Below, piece after piece: positions 25,201-34,020 of a stretch of DNA of 55,205 nt. The stretch spans positions 1 through 55,205 of the forward strand of contig JANQFW010000027.1 in the NCBI GenBank assembly GCA_028277625.1, written 5' to 3'. The notes beneath the pieces were generated by a model. The model did not search any database. It had not been told where the DNA came from and saw nothing but the letters and a program-made list of their open reading frames with translations. The DNA is from Candidatus Gastranaerophilales bacterium (GTDB taxonomy: Bacteria; Cyanobacteriota; Vampirovibrionia; Gastranaerophilales; JANQFW01). The position numbers and the translations under genes are program-made. Numbering within the stretch: the first letter of the stretch is position 1; each line of letters begins with the position of its first letter.

Positions 25201-26400
25201 TTACAAAATATTTTGAGAAATATAATCAGTTATAATACGATAAACCTTTTTTAATGATATGTTTTTAGCTAACTTAAGGCATTCTTCGTATTCAGGCTTT
25301 GCTCTTATTATTTGTCCTTTTTGATTTTTACCTATTTTTATGCTAACCTCACCTAGGTTTTCAATATTAACTTTAATTATTTCTCTATTTAAGATAGATC
25401 TATTAATACTATAGCTTCTTATACCAAATGTTGTGGTTTCTTTAAAAATTATATCCTCTAAAATATTTTTATTTTTTTCTTCGCAAATAACTTTTAAAAC
25501 ACATGCCGGGCGTGATTTTTTCATTATTACAGGTATTATATAAACCTCTAAAGCGTTATTGTCGTATAGCTTATTCATTACATTTTCATACAACTCTGGT
25601 TGCATATCGTCAATATTGGTTTCTAATATCAAAATATTATCTTGTAAATTATCATTACCAGCCATGTCGCCAACTGTTAAACGCAAAACATTGGGTAAAT
25701 CTTTTAAGTCTTTTTTCCCCGCGCCATATGCGACTTTGCTAGTCTTGCTAAAACTTGGGTAGGTTATAAACTCATCGCATATTGTTGTTAGAATAGCTGC
25801 ACCTGTAGGGGTTAGCAACTCTGTTTGCTCTAGGCACTGATTATCAATTGGCCAGCCTGCTTGATTTATTAAATAAAGTGTTGCTGGCGCAGGAATTGGC
25901 ATAGTTCCGTGTGCGCATTTAACAACGCCCGAGCCTGTATTCACAGGGCTAACATAGACTTTATCTATATTTAAGGAAGTAAATAATATAGAAAAACTAA
26001 CTATATCAACAATTGCATCAATTGCTCCAACTTCATGAAAATGAATTTCATCCAGTGATTTTTGGTGAATATGAGCTTCTGCTTTTGCCAGGTTTGTAAA
26101 TATTTTTTTTGCTAGTACTTTAGCCTCTATAGATATTCCAGACGAATCAATAATACTTACAATAGAGCTTAAACCCCTGTGGTGATGTTCGTGCTTTTCC
26201 AGTTCAACGTTTGCATCAGTTGCATTTATTCCTTTTTTAAGGACACTTGATACCTTTATTTTATATTGGTTATTAAGTTGTTTTATTTTTTTTAATTCAT
26301 TAAAAAACCAATCTTGATCAATACCCAGCCCCAAGAGAGCCCCCAAAATCATATCACCGCTTGCCCCTGCAAAACATTCAAAAAAAGCTATTTTTTTCAT
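25201..26400 (-). CDS. larC: LarC, nickel insertion protein for the nickel-pincer cofactor
   Basis: LarC (DUF111) performs CTP-dependent insertion of nickel into the pincer nucleotide made by LarB and LarE, used by lactate racemase and related enzymes. The start FFECFAGASGDMILGALLG, the histidine-rich KHEHHHRG (about 68-75), HFHEVGAIDAIVDIV (about 118-132) and ELLTPTGAAILTTI are all family features. Length 399 matches a single-chain LarC, without the programmed frameshift known from Lactiplantibacillus. larB, larE and larA are not in the window. A broadly distributed gene, common in cyanobacteria. Confidence 0.93.
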   Translation of the reverse strand: MKKIAFFECFAGASGDMILGALLGLGIDQDWFFNELKKIKQLNNQYKIKVSSVLKKGINATDANVELEKHEHHHRGLSSIVSIIDSSGISIEAKVLAKKIFTNLAKAEAHIHQKSLDEIHFHEVGAIDAIVDIVSFSILFTSLNIDKVYVSPVNTGSGVVKCAHGTMPIPAPATLYLINQAGWPIDNQCLEQTELLTPTGAAILTTICDEFITYPSFSKTSKVAYGAGKKDLKDLPNVLRLTVGDMAGNDNLQDNILILETNIDDMQPELYENVMNKLYDNNALEVYIIPVIMKKSRPACVLKVICEEKNKNILEDIIFKETTTFGIRSYSINRSILNREIIKVNIENLGEVSIKIGKNQKGQIIRAKPEYEECLKLAKNISLKKVYRIITDYISQNIL

Positions 26401-26494
26401 ACTATCTTAAATCCTTATTTTAAGTTATTATTAGGTTAGTTGTACTAATTCAAAAATACTTTTCAGGTTATTCAATCATACTTAAAGTTAATAA

Positions 26495-26553
26495 AATAGA
26501 CTAGACTCTGAAAAGAGTAATCTGAAATTTAAATTAATGAGTAGTAGTAAATA
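26495..26553 (+). repeat. Dispersed stem-loop repeat, copy C
   Basis: Reads AATAGACTAGACTCTGAAAA, then GAGTAATCTGAAATTTAAAT and TAATGAGTAG. The core hairpin ACTCT-GAAA-AGAGT is perfect in this copy. A second match to copy B (ACTTTTCAGGTTATTCAAT at about 26458-26476) lies just upstream with about 20 extra bases between. The repeat ends about 33 bases before the start of the zinc-protein gene at 26586 and could be part of its promoter or leader. Confidence 0.6.
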
Positions 26554-26585
26554 TAATGATAAGAAAAAAATATTAAGAGGGAAAT

Positions 26586-26906
26586 ATGGCTGACGATATC
26601 AATGTTAATGTTTATCCAAGACTTACGTTAAAGTGCAAGTGTGGAAACGAATTTAATATTAATGTAATGAGATTAAGAGACAACGAGCCTGTTATTTGTA
26701 TGATATGTGGTAAACAATTTAATACTGAGCTGGGAGAAAAGTTTGCCAAGTCATTAGAGGATTTATATCACGTTAAATTCCAACTGGAAAAAGATGGCTA
26801 TCCGTTTCATTTTTCTTTTGTATATAACACTTCCTATCCTCAACCACCTATTCCGTGTTTATTTGAAAAATTTGAAATTGAGCAAGCAGAAAAGTCAACT
26901 GATTAG
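26586..26906 (+). CDS. Small zinc-ribbon protein of unknown function
   Basis: The 106-residue protein has KCKCGNEFNI and CMICGKQFN, i.e. a C-x-C plus C-x-x-C zinc-ribbon near residues 17-42. A mixed charged region follows (KSLEDLYHVKFQLEKDGYP), then a proline/aromatic C-terminal part. No membrane segment. Good ribosome binding site (AGAGGG) about 6 bases before the ATG. The stop overlaps the convergent site-2 protease gene by 12 bases. Family not recognised; a cytosolic zinc-binding protein is as far as the sequence goes. Confidence 0.7.
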   Translation: MADDINVNVYPRLTLKCKCGNEFNINVMRLRDNEPVICMICGKQFNTELGEKFAKSLEDLYHVKFQLEKDGYPFHFSFVYNTSYPQPPIPCLFEKFEIEQAEKSTD

Positions 26907-27581
26907 TGGTCCTACTACCAAATCTATCAAAAATATAATAATATAAAATACAATATTAGTAATTTTATAAATAAAACCAAAGCCGGTTGTGTATAGCATA
27001 ATGACAAGTATCAAAAGCCCGTAGGGCGCAATTTTAAAGTAGCCTTCGGCTATTTTTTCCGGTAATAAATTTCTTATAATATTAGCACCATCTAAAGGTG
27101 GTATTGGTATCAAGTTAAATATACCCAAAAGAATGTTCACTCTTATAATTAAGAAGAGCATTTGTTCATACATGGATAAATTAGAAATTCCGACTGCGTT
27201 AGACCCAAGAACAGTAAAATAAAATATAACTGTAAAGAATACTGCCATTAAGAAGTTACTTAATGGACCGGCTAAGCCTACTAGTGCCATTTTATACCTG
27301 CTAGGTATATTTTCAGGGTTTATCATAACAGGCTTGGCCCAGCCTATGCCAACAATAAATAGCATTAATGTACCAGCTATATCAAGATGGACCAGAGGAT
27401 TTAATGTTAGCCTGCCTTGCTTCTTCGGAGTATTATCACCAAATTTATACGCAGCGTAACCGTGAGCCCATTCGTGTATAACAATACTTATAACCAGTGG
27501 TATTGATATTGTTGCAAATACAGTTAAAAACTCGATAAAACCTTTTTCGGTAAGTATTTTAAATAGTTCTAAAATTAGCAT
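26895..27581 (-). CDS. Site-2 protease family membrane metalloprotease (M50)
   Basis: An intramembrane zinc protease. The HExxH-type motif is VIHEWAHGYAAYKFGD (about 33-48), with the third ligand in LIPIPPLDGANIIRNLL (about 155-171). About five to six membrane helices and no PDZ domain, matching the short M50 subgroup common in bacteria. Length 228 is typical. Substrate unknown; no partner gene is adjacent. Confidence 0.9.
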   Translation of the reverse strand: MLILELFKILTEKGFIEFLTVFATISIPLVISIVIHEWAHGYAAYKFGDNTPKKQGRLTLNPLVHLDIAGTLMLFIVGIGWAKPVMINPENIPSRYKMALVGLAGPLSNFLMAVFFTVIFYFTVLGSNAVGISNLSMYEQMLFLIIRVNILLGIFNLIPIPPLDGANIIRNLLPEKIAEGYFKIAPYGLLILVIMLYTTGFGFIYKITNIVFYIIIFLIDLVVGPLIS

Positions 27582-27688
27582 ATTTTCATCCTAGTATTAG
27601 TTTTAATTATTAATTTATAATTTAAAAACTTTAAATTATAAATGATTTTACTTTATTTATGCTAATTTAAAAACGGCTTATGTAAGAG

Positions 27689-29080
27689 TTAAATGTTAAA
27701 ATATTTTTTAACTAAATCAGGATTAGTTTGAGGCTGCGTATCTCCAATAACGTCATATGGTATACCCGCATGGTGTATTTTGGGTATCAATTCCTGTGCG
27801 GCAATTTCAATTGGCCCATCATAGTCATCATCTGTATCATTGCAAACAAATGTTATATTTCCGTTTTTATCTTGCTTTGATCCAATTACTGTTATTTCAT
27901 GCCCACCAATGATAGTTCTGTCTTTATCTATTTCTGTTATGCCAATTATAACATTAGTTTCTTTTTTTAATGAATTCAATAAATGATTTAACGTTGTATT
28001 ATAATCAAAATTAAATCCAGTTAACTTAGCACTATCATCAACTTCTTGATAATTTACAGATGTCTTTTTACTTTCGCTATCTACAATAGTTTCCGCAAAG
28101 TTTTTTTCAGCTTCTGTCAAGCCTTTACCATCCGCTACACTTTCTTCTTCTCTTTTATCATTCAGCGAATTATAAGTATTAAAGCTACCCAATTGCATAA
28201 ATGTAGACTGCATTAATACATCTAGCTCTGAACGAGTAGTAGGTCCATGGAAAGAACTTTGAACTCTAGCTCTAACGATTGCATTTCTATCAGGTCTTAT
28301 TGACACCTCGACAGTATCGTTATCAACCATTTTATAATCTAATCCATAATCAGTCATTGCCTGCTTCGCTTCTTCTGGACTTTCAGAAATATTTTCCATT
28401 TTTAATTTTGATTTAACGCACATATCCTGGCTAGTAAGTCCTGCAACAAATCTAGCATACTCCGCCGGTCTTTTATCTGCCAGGTTAAACTCCATGCTTG
28501 CAGCAACACAAGTACCGCTACAATCAACTTTCATATTCTTAGGGATATCAACTGCTTTTATCTTTTTAGTGTGCGTAATAGGATCATTGTAAGGCTTAGT
28601 TAAAGAACTAAACCAATAGTTTGCAAGTAATGTACCTGTTAAGAACTTTGGAATATCCCCAAATTTCTGATTGATTTTAAAAGGATTGTTTAAAGTTTTA
28701 AGTGTTTGATTATATATTTTTCTCTGATCCAATCCTCTAACTCGTGGCTCAGAAAGAATTTTATATAAATTTTGTAATGTTGATGACTTATCGTTAGACT
28801 TTGTTGACGTTAACCTGCCAGTTTTTAATAAGTCATCCAGGTATTTCTGCTCTTCAGGGGTGGAAACTTGCATCAATCTATTAAAAATTTCTTTATCCAT
28901 TGGATTTTGAATGAAATTACCAGGCGCATTGAGTATTAGCCCACCGGCTTTAAAACTTAGCTGCTGTGTAGGCGTACGAACTTGACTATCACTATTCATT
29001 GATTGTGATGCATTATTCTTTGCCAATGCAATATTGGGCTGATATGCAGATTTTACATTTTGTGTAAATTTAGCTTCCAT
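27689..29080 (-). CDS. Putative papain/C39-fold cysteine protease-like protein
   Basis: The 463-residue protein has a disordered N-terminus with the motif QLSFKAGGLIL and no classical signal peptide. A helical region to about 150 is followed by VDCSGTCVAASMEFNLA (about 185-201), a cysteine-helix arrangement like the nucleophile site of papain-fold enzymes. Near the C-terminus, GGHEITVIGSKQDKNGNITF and FVCNDTDDDYDGPI give a histidine followed by an asparagine/aspartate on the next strands, as expected for a Cys-His-Asn/Asp triad in C39 or BtrH-type peptidases. KIHHAGIP follows. The fold assignment is from motif pattern and is not certain. Monocistronic. Confidence 0.55.
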   Translation of the reverse strand: MEAKFTQNVKSAYQPNIALAKNNASQSMNSDSQVRTPTQQLSFKAGGLILNAPGNFIQNPMDKEIFNRLMQVSTPEEQKYLDDLLKTGRLTSTKSNDKSSTLQNLYKILSEPRVRGLDQRKIYNQTLKTLNNPFKINQKFGDIPKFLTGTLLANYWFSSLTKPYNDPITHTKKIKAVDIPKNMKVDCSGTCVAASMEFNLADKRPAEYARFVAGLTSQDMCVKSKLKMENISESPEEAKQAMTDYGLDYKMVDNDTVEVSIRPDRNAIVRARVQSSFHGPTTRSELDVLMQSTFMQLGSFNTYNSLNDKREEESVADGKGLTEAEKNFAETIVDSESKKTSVNYQEVDDSAKLTGFNFDYNTTLNHLLNSLKKETNVIIGITEIDKDRTIIGGHEITVIGSKQDKNGNITFVCNDTDDDYDGPIEIAAQELIPKIHHAGIPYDVIGDTQPQTNPDLVKKYFNI

Positions 29081-29280
29081 GTTCCCCTGAGTATATTTTT
29101 ATCTCTTTTACTATAATTAATAAAAACAATGATCTTTAAAAAATGCCTTTAAAAACTAAAATTATTAAGATTTTTAAATATATTCATTCTAGCAGAATAA
29201 TTTTATGTTTATCAATCAATAGACAAAATAAATTGCAATATGTTTTTATATACTATTGTCAGTTTCATTTTTGATAATAT

Positions 29281-29326
29281 TTTTGATAGATGTGTATTTT
29301 TTAAATTGATGTAAAATTATTTTAGG
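29281..29326 (+). repeat. Duplicated promoter/leader block, copy 1
   Basis: ATAGATGTGTATTTTTTAAA, then TTGATGTAAAATTATTTTA. Copy 2 at 30733-30778 reads ATAGATGTATAATTTTCTTT, then ATTATTGATGTAAAATTATT. The blocks lie upstream of the two tandem ATPase genes, so each gene was duplicated with its own upstream region. The exact shared TTGATGTAAAATTATTT stretch could hold the promoter. Confidence 0.6.
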
Positions 29327-29361
29327 GTAAGGATTCTATTAATCTTTTAAAGGTTATTTAA

Positions 29362-30711
29362 ATGAGAGTAAAAAGTATAAAAGTAGAAAACTTTAAAAAT
29401 TTTGATCAGCAACATATTGAGCTTAATGATTTTAATCTTTTTGTTGGGGCTAATGCATCAGCTAAGTATAATTTTATTAATCTAATTAAATTTTTTGAAA
29501 ATATAAAAGGAAATGGCTTTTTTAAAGCCATTGGAGAACTTGGCGGTTTTAGGTATTTTAAAAATATAAATTGCTACGATGAACCATTTAAACTTCGCAT
29601 AGAATTTTACTATGATTCATATTCAGCGATTTTTAAGGACTCTTGTGTTCTTGATGAATTTTTTATTATAACTAACATTCAAACGCTTATTTATGAATTT
29701 ATTATAGATATTGAGGTTGACACAATTAATATCATTCACGATGAACTATATATGAATGGTATCTCTAAAAGTCTATGTTCTTCTTGTACTGACTTGCAAA
29801 CATTTATCAAAGATCATAATTTGGCAGGCAACAATGAGGGCATTGATATGCCTAGGTTTATAAAAGAATACTATGATACATTTGATGAGTTCAGTATAAA
29901 ACTATTAAACACCGGGTTAAAAACAAAAAATTCCACTGAAAAAGATGTTGAAATAAAATTTAAAGGCCCTGATTATCTCAATATTGACGACTTTGTTAGA
30001 GTAGCTGAGGTAAGTGAAAAAAAAGCAAAGGGCATGCTTATCTTAGAGTCTTATATTTTTGAGATGTTAACTAGCAACATTGAACCTTTTAAGATTACAA
30101 CATATGATTTTAAGCCTAATGAAATTAGGGAATCCACCTTAAAAGAAAAACAGGAACTTGAAGAAGACGGAAAGAATTTGCCTATTTCTATAGCTAATAT
30201 TTTAAAGGATGAAGAGAAAACAGCAAAGTTTTATAAGATTATTAACACTGTAATGCCTTTTGTAGAAAGCATTAATATAATAGAAGAACTTGGGGGTACC
30301 GTACTATTTGAAGTAAAAGAAAAATCGTCGGGTAAAAAGATCTCATCAAACTGCTTATCTGATGAGATGATTAATCTTATAGCTATTATTGTAGCTTTAT
30401 TTTTTGAAGATAATGATGTAGTTGTTTTAGACAAGCCAGAGAGGTTTATACAACCTGATTTAATATCTAGTATAGTTAGTTTATTAAATGATAAAGCTGG
30501 TGAAAAACAAATTATTGTTGCTACTGATAGCTCTGAGGTTGTTAAGTATTCTGGTGTTGATCAATTACTGTTTGTTTCTCAGGATGTAAATGGTACATCA
30601 AAAATTACGCGTCTTGAGCAGAGTGATGATTTAAAAGCAGCACTTGAGAAAGACTTTGAGGCTGGGGATTTAGTTGTTGAGGACGTGTTAGAAGAGTTTG
30701 TGAAATGTTAG
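29362..30711 (+). CDS. ABC/AAA_21-type ATPase paralogue with altered catalytic motifs (pseudo-ATPase)
   Basis: A 449-residue RecF/SMC-like ATPase, clearly paralogous to the next gene (both start MR-KSI-VENFKNF). Motifs are altered: the P-loop is GANASAKY (29-36; conserved G and S/T lost, lysine kept) versus GANAAGKS next door; the signature is LSDEM instead of LSDGT; the Walker B glutamate is lysine (VVVLDKPERF, K358); the switch histidine is aspartate (IIVATDSSEVV, D389). The frame is fully open, with AAAGG at the start and coding composition like its neighbour. It also has a longer middle region. Either it is a recent duplicate losing function or a structural, non-hydrolysing partner of the active ATPase. 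Confidence 0.85.
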   Translation: MRVKSIKVENFKNFDQQHIELNDFNLFVGANASAKYNFINLIKFFENIKGNGFFKAIGELGGFRYFKNINCYDEPFKLRIEFYYDSYSAIFKDSCVLDEFFIITNIQTLIYEFIIDIEVDTINIIHDELYMNGISKSLCSSCTDLQTFIKDHNLAGNNEGIDMPRFIKEYYDTFDEFSIKLLNTGLKTKNSTEKDVEIKFKGPDYLNIDDFVRVAEVSEKKAKGMLILESYIFEMLTSNIEPFKITTYDFKPNEIRESTLKEKQELEEDGKNLPISIANILKDEEKTAKFYKIINTVMPFVESINIIEELGGTVLFEVKEKSSGKKISSNCLSDEMINLIAIIVALFFEDNDVVVLDKPERFIQPDLISSIVSLLNDKAGEKQIIVATDSSEVVKYSGVDQLLFVSQDVNGTSKITRLEQSDDLKAALEKDFEAGDLVVEDVLEEFVKC

Positions 30712-30732
30712 CCCTTTAAGTTTTGCTATTTT

Positions 30733-30778
30733 TAATAGATGTATAATTTTCTTTATTATTGATGTAAAATTATTTAAG
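30733..30778 (+). repeat. Duplicated promoter/leader block, copy 2
   Basis: Partner of 29281-29326; lies in the 114-base gap between the two ATPase genes. See copy 1. Confidence 0.6.
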
Positions 30779-30825
30779 AATAATAAATACTATTTATTAT
30801 TTATCTTTAAAAAAGGTAATATTAG

Positions 30826-32082
30826 ATGAGAATAAAGAGTATAGAAGTAGAAAACTTTAAGAACTTTGAGCATCAGCGAGTTGAGTTTAATGATTTTAAT
30901 GTGTTTGTTGGGGCTAATGCTGCGGGGAAGTCTAATTTTGTCAATCTAATTAAATTTTTTAAAAATATAAATGAAAAGGGTTTTAAAAAAGCCATTGGAG
31001 AGCTTGGCGGCTACAAGTATTTAAAAAATGTTAATAGTCCTGATAAGCCGTTTAAATTTCGTATAGAATTTGATTATCACAACTCATTTAGAGCCTCTTG
31101 TCCCTCTAAAGTTGAAGTTTGTACTCAAGCTTTGGCTTATGAGTTTATTATAGATATGAAAGATGACTCAATTTCTATTATTGATGATAAGTTATATATT
31201 AAAGGCAAATCCATAAAGTTAGATTTTAAAGATGAAAAATTAGAATCTAATGCTAAGAAATATGATGATTTTAATTTGACTGTATCAAAAGTCACCACTG
31301 AGCAAGATGCTAAAAATAATGTAAAAATAGAACTCGAAGCTGAGGAGTACCTTATTGATTGGAACTTTTTCCCCTATCGCAGGGTAGTTCTGGAAGAGCC
31401 AAAAGAAGACCTAATTTTAGAAACAACTTTTGATATATTAATTAACAAATTTGAACCTTTTAAAATAAACTTATATGACTTTAACCCTAAAGCTGCAAGA
31501 GAATGTACTATATATGAAAAAAACACACTGGAAGAAAACGGCAATAATCTGCCAATGGCAATAAAAAACATTTTAAAAGATGAAGAAAAGAAAAAGAAGT
31601 TTCATAACCTTGTTAGCTACGTACTGCCCTTTATAGAAAGCATTAATACTCTTGAACTTCCTAACGATACTATTCTCTTTGAAGTAAAAGAAAAATCATC
31701 AGATAAGAAATTTTTATCAAACCTATTGTCTGACGGCACAATTAACATAATAGCAATAATTGTAGCCTTGTTCTTTGAAGATAATGACGTAGTTATTCTG
31801 GAAGAGCCTGAAAGATTTATACACCCAAGTTTGATATCAAGCGTAGTAAGTCTATTAAACGACGTAGCAGGCGCAAAACAAATTATTGTATCTACTCATA
31901 ACTCCGAAGTTGTCAGATACTCAGGTGTTGAACGATTACTTCTGGTTTCTCGTGATAAAACAGGTACATCAAAAATTACACGACCGGCAGAAAGCGAAAA
32001 TTTAAAAGTATTTCTGGAAAATGACTTAGGAGTAGCGGACTTATTTGTTGATAATATGCTGGAAGGACTGGACAATTGTTAG
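30826..32082 (+). CDS. ABC/AAA_21-type ATPase, apparently active (OLD/RecF-like)
   Basis: A 418-residue ATPase of the AAA_21/OLD-type group, often the motor of two-gene nuclease systems. Motifs are intact: Walker A GANAAGKS (29-36), signature LLSDGT (about 300-305), Walker B with catalytic glutamate VVILEEPERF (E327), and switch histidine STHNSEVV (H358). The lid region between is variable and helical, with no long coiled coil. It overlaps the following TOPRIM gene by 7 bases, so the two are translationally coupled. Its upstream paralogue (29362-30711) keeps none of the catalytic motifs intact. Role in defence or DNA repair is inferred from architecture. Confidence 0.88.
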   Translation: MRIKSIEVENFKNFEHQRVEFNDFNVFVGANAAGKSNFVNLIKFFKNINEKGFKKAIGELGGYKYLKNVNSPDKPFKFRIEFDYHNSFRASCPSKVEVCTQALAYEFIIDMKDDSISIIDDKLYIKGKSIKLDFKDEKLESNAKKYDDFNLTVSKVTTEQDAKNNVKIELEAEEYLIDWNFFPYRRVVLEEPKEDLILETTFDILINKFEPFKINLYDFNPKAARECTIYEKNTLEENGNNLPMAIKNILKDEEKKKKFHNLVSYVLPFIESINTLELPNDTILFEVKEKSSDKKFLSNLLSDGTINIIAIIVALFFEDNDVVILEEPERFIHPSLISSVVSLLNDVAGAKQIIVSTHNSEVVRYSGVERLLLVSRDKTGTSKITRPAESENLKVFLENDLGVADLFVDNMLEGLDNC

Positions 32083-32588
32083 TCATTTTTGTTGAAGGGG
32101 AAACAGATAAAATATTTTTTAAAAAACTTATAGAACCTAAGTTAAACTATTCTTGCTTTAGTTACCGTGACTATGCTCAAGAAGGTAAAAAAAAGATTTC
32201 AAGCTATTTACGCTCGTTGCAATTAATGAAAAATGACTATATTTTTGTATCAGACCTGGATGATCACAATGATATTGAGTTCAAGATCAATAAGTTAAAA
32301 GATAAATATAATCACATAGACGAAGATAAAATAGTTATGGTAATAAAGGAGATAGAAGGCTCGTACCTAGCAGGTTTGACTAAAGACTCATTGAAAAAAA
32401 GAAAGATAAAATATACTAAAAATACGACTGATTCTTTGAGCAAGGAAGAGTTTGAACAGGTTTGTAAGCTAGAACCAGCTAATAAAACAAGCTATTTACT
32501 TGATATTCTAGAAGATTATGATATAAATGAAGCAATGACAAAAAATAAGTCATTTAATGACTTTACAATAAAATATAACCTGGCATAA
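32076..32588 (+). CDS. Small TOPRIM-like protein coupled to the ATPase
   Basis: The 170-residue protein starts at TTG 32076 inside the end of the ATPase gene, with AAGGA about 9 bases upstream. The N-terminus VIFVEGETDKIFFKKLI (E7 region) and VSDLDDHND (D60, D62, D63) are the glutamate and DxD motifs of a TOPRIM fold, giving a metal site. It is much shorter than OLD or AriB (DUF4435) proteins and closer in size to DUF4276/RloB-type partners of AAA_21 ATPases. Probably the effector nuclease, or a nucleotide-binding partner, of the ATPase module. The specific family is not certain. Confidence 0.72.
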   Translation: MLVIFVEGETDKIFFKKLIEPKLNYSCFSYRDYAQEGKKKISSYLRSLQLMKNDYIFVSDLDDHNDIEFKINKLKDKYNHIDEDKIVMVIKEIEGSYLAGLTKDSLKKRKIKYTKNTTDSLSKEEFEQVCKLEPANKTSYLLDILEDYDINEAMTKNKSFNDFTIKYNLA

Positions 32589-32603
32589 GAGGGGGGGTAA
32601 ACA

Positions 32604-33362
32604 ATGAAAATTGCAGTAATATCCGATATACATGGCAATATGGAAGCACTAAATGCCGTACTTGAAGATATCAAAAAACAAGACATAAATAAAATACTTA
32701 TCTGCGGTGATCTTGCAATGGCAGGGCCTGAACCAGTAAAAACTTTAGATTTTATAATGGAATACGCCCAAAATAACGATGTTGAAATAATTCAAGGTAA
32801 TACTGACGAAATGCTTGTAAAAGCAACTGGTGAAGCAGATGATAAGTATACCCCTCCAAATAAAATAATGGCAGAGTCTTTATTTTATGCGCAAAAGCTG
32901 CTTAAGCCAGAACATATAGAATTTTTAAAGGTTTTACCAGCACAAAAAACTGTTAAAGCAGGTGTATCATCCATCCTTATGGTACATGGCTCGCCAAGAA
33001 AAAATAATGAAGATATTTTACCAGGTATGGATGAACAAGCATTAAGAGAAATCATTAAAGGCGTAGAAGAAGATATAATTGTTTGTGGACACACTCATTT
33101 GCCAGCGGTTTATAGGATTGATGATAAAGCTGTAATAAATGTAGGTAGCGTAGGAAGACCATTTACCGAAGATCAAAAAGCTTGCTATGCAGTAATAAAA
33201 TATAAAAATAAAAGATATAAAGATTTTCGTGTAGATCTTAAAAGAGTAGAGTATGACGTAGAAAGCGCATCAAGTAAACTAGCGGAGCAATCTTTTGAAG
33301 GTGCGGATAAGCTTGCACAAATGCTTAAAAAAGCTACATCAAGATATCCTGAAGTGGTATAA
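32604..33362 (+). CDS. Calcineurin-like metallophosphoesterase (YfcE/MJ0936-like)
   Basis: Phosphodiesterase/phosphatase fold with two metals. Motifs are ISDIHGNMEAL (D-x-H), ICGDLAMAGPEP (GD-x-x), IIQGNTDEM (GN-x-D), LMVHGSP, and VCGHTHLPAVYRID with VINVGSVGRP. Length 252 is normal. It follows the TOPRIM gene by 15 bases behind an AGAGGGGGG-containing ribosome binding site and precedes tmk by 11 bases, so it may be co-transcribed with both, though functionally it fits neither strongly. Substrate unknown. Confidence 0.88.
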   Translation: MKIAVISDIHGNMEALNAVLEDIKKQDINKILICGDLAMAGPEPVKTLDFIMEYAQNNDVEIIQGNTDEMLVKATGEADDKYTPPNKIMAESLFYAQKLLKPEHIEFLKVLPAQKTVKAGVSSILMVHGSPRKNNEDILPGMDEQALREIIKGVEEDIIVCGHTHLPAVYRIDDKAVINVGSVGRPFTEDQKACYAVIKYKNKRYKDFRVDLKRVEYDVESASSKLAEQSFEGADKLAQMLKKATSRYPEVV

Positions 33363-33373
33363 GGTAAAAAAGC

Positions 33374-34009
33374 GTGAATAAAAAAGGTTTATTTATAACA
33401 TTTGAAGGCACAGACGGCTGTGGGAAATCTACACAAATTGAAAAAATTACACAGTACTTACAATCAAAGAATCTTAGCCTTGTGGTTACAAGAGACCCAG
33501 GCGGTACTGATTTGGGTAAAAAATTAAGAGAAATCCTTCTTGGCTATGAGGGTAAGATTTATGAAAATTGTGAATTATTCCTATATTTAGCAGATAGGGC
33601 GCAACATATCGATGAAAAAATAATTCATGCACTAAAGGAAGGTAAAATAGTGCTTTGTGATAGGTATGTGGATTCTACAGTTGCGTATCAAGGATATGCC
33701 AGAGGTTTGGATAAGGATAAAATATTAGAGTTAAACAATATTGTTTCTCATGGATTAATGCCGGATTTGACCTTATATTTTGACGTTGATACTGAAATTG
33801 CAATGCAAAGAGTCGGTGAAAATAAAGACAGACTTGAAGCTGAGGGTGTTGAGTTTCATAAGAAAGTACGCAACGGCTTTTTAGACCTTGCTAAAAAATA
33901 CGATAGAATTAAAGTAATTAATTCTAATCAAGATATAGAAAGCGTTTTTAATGATGCAAAAGTCCAAATTGATAGGCTTGTATCTAAAGACATAACAATA
34001 ATTTCTTAG
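33374..34009 (+). CDS. tmk: Thymidylate kinase
   Basis: Phosphorylates dTMP to dTDP with ATP. P-loop FEGTDGCGKSTQIEK (about 9-23), DR-x motif CDRYVDSTVAYQG (about 96-108), and the arginine-bearing TRDPGGTDLG near the substrate site. Length 211 is usual. GTG start at 33374 with AAGG upstream, 11 bases after the phosphoesterase gene. Confidence 0.95.
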   Translation: MNKKGLFITFEGTDGCGKSTQIEKITQYLQSKNLSLVVTRDPGGTDLGKKLREILLGYEGKIYENCELFLYLADRAQHIDEKIIHALKEGKIVLCDRYVDSTVAYQGYARGLDKDKILELNNIVSHGLMPDLTLYFDVDTEIAMQRVGENKDRLEAEGVEFHKKVRNGFLDLAKKYDRIKVINSNQDIESVFNDAKVQIDRLVSKDITIIS

Positions 34010-34020
34010 TCACTTAATCA

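Noticed and set aside
29362-32588. Direct assignment of the ATPase/TOPRIM genes to PARIS, Gabija or OLD
   Set aside because: The TOPRIM protein is too short for AriB or GajA, there is no UvrD-like helicase, and the ATPase and TOPRIM are separate proteins; only a general relation is supportable.
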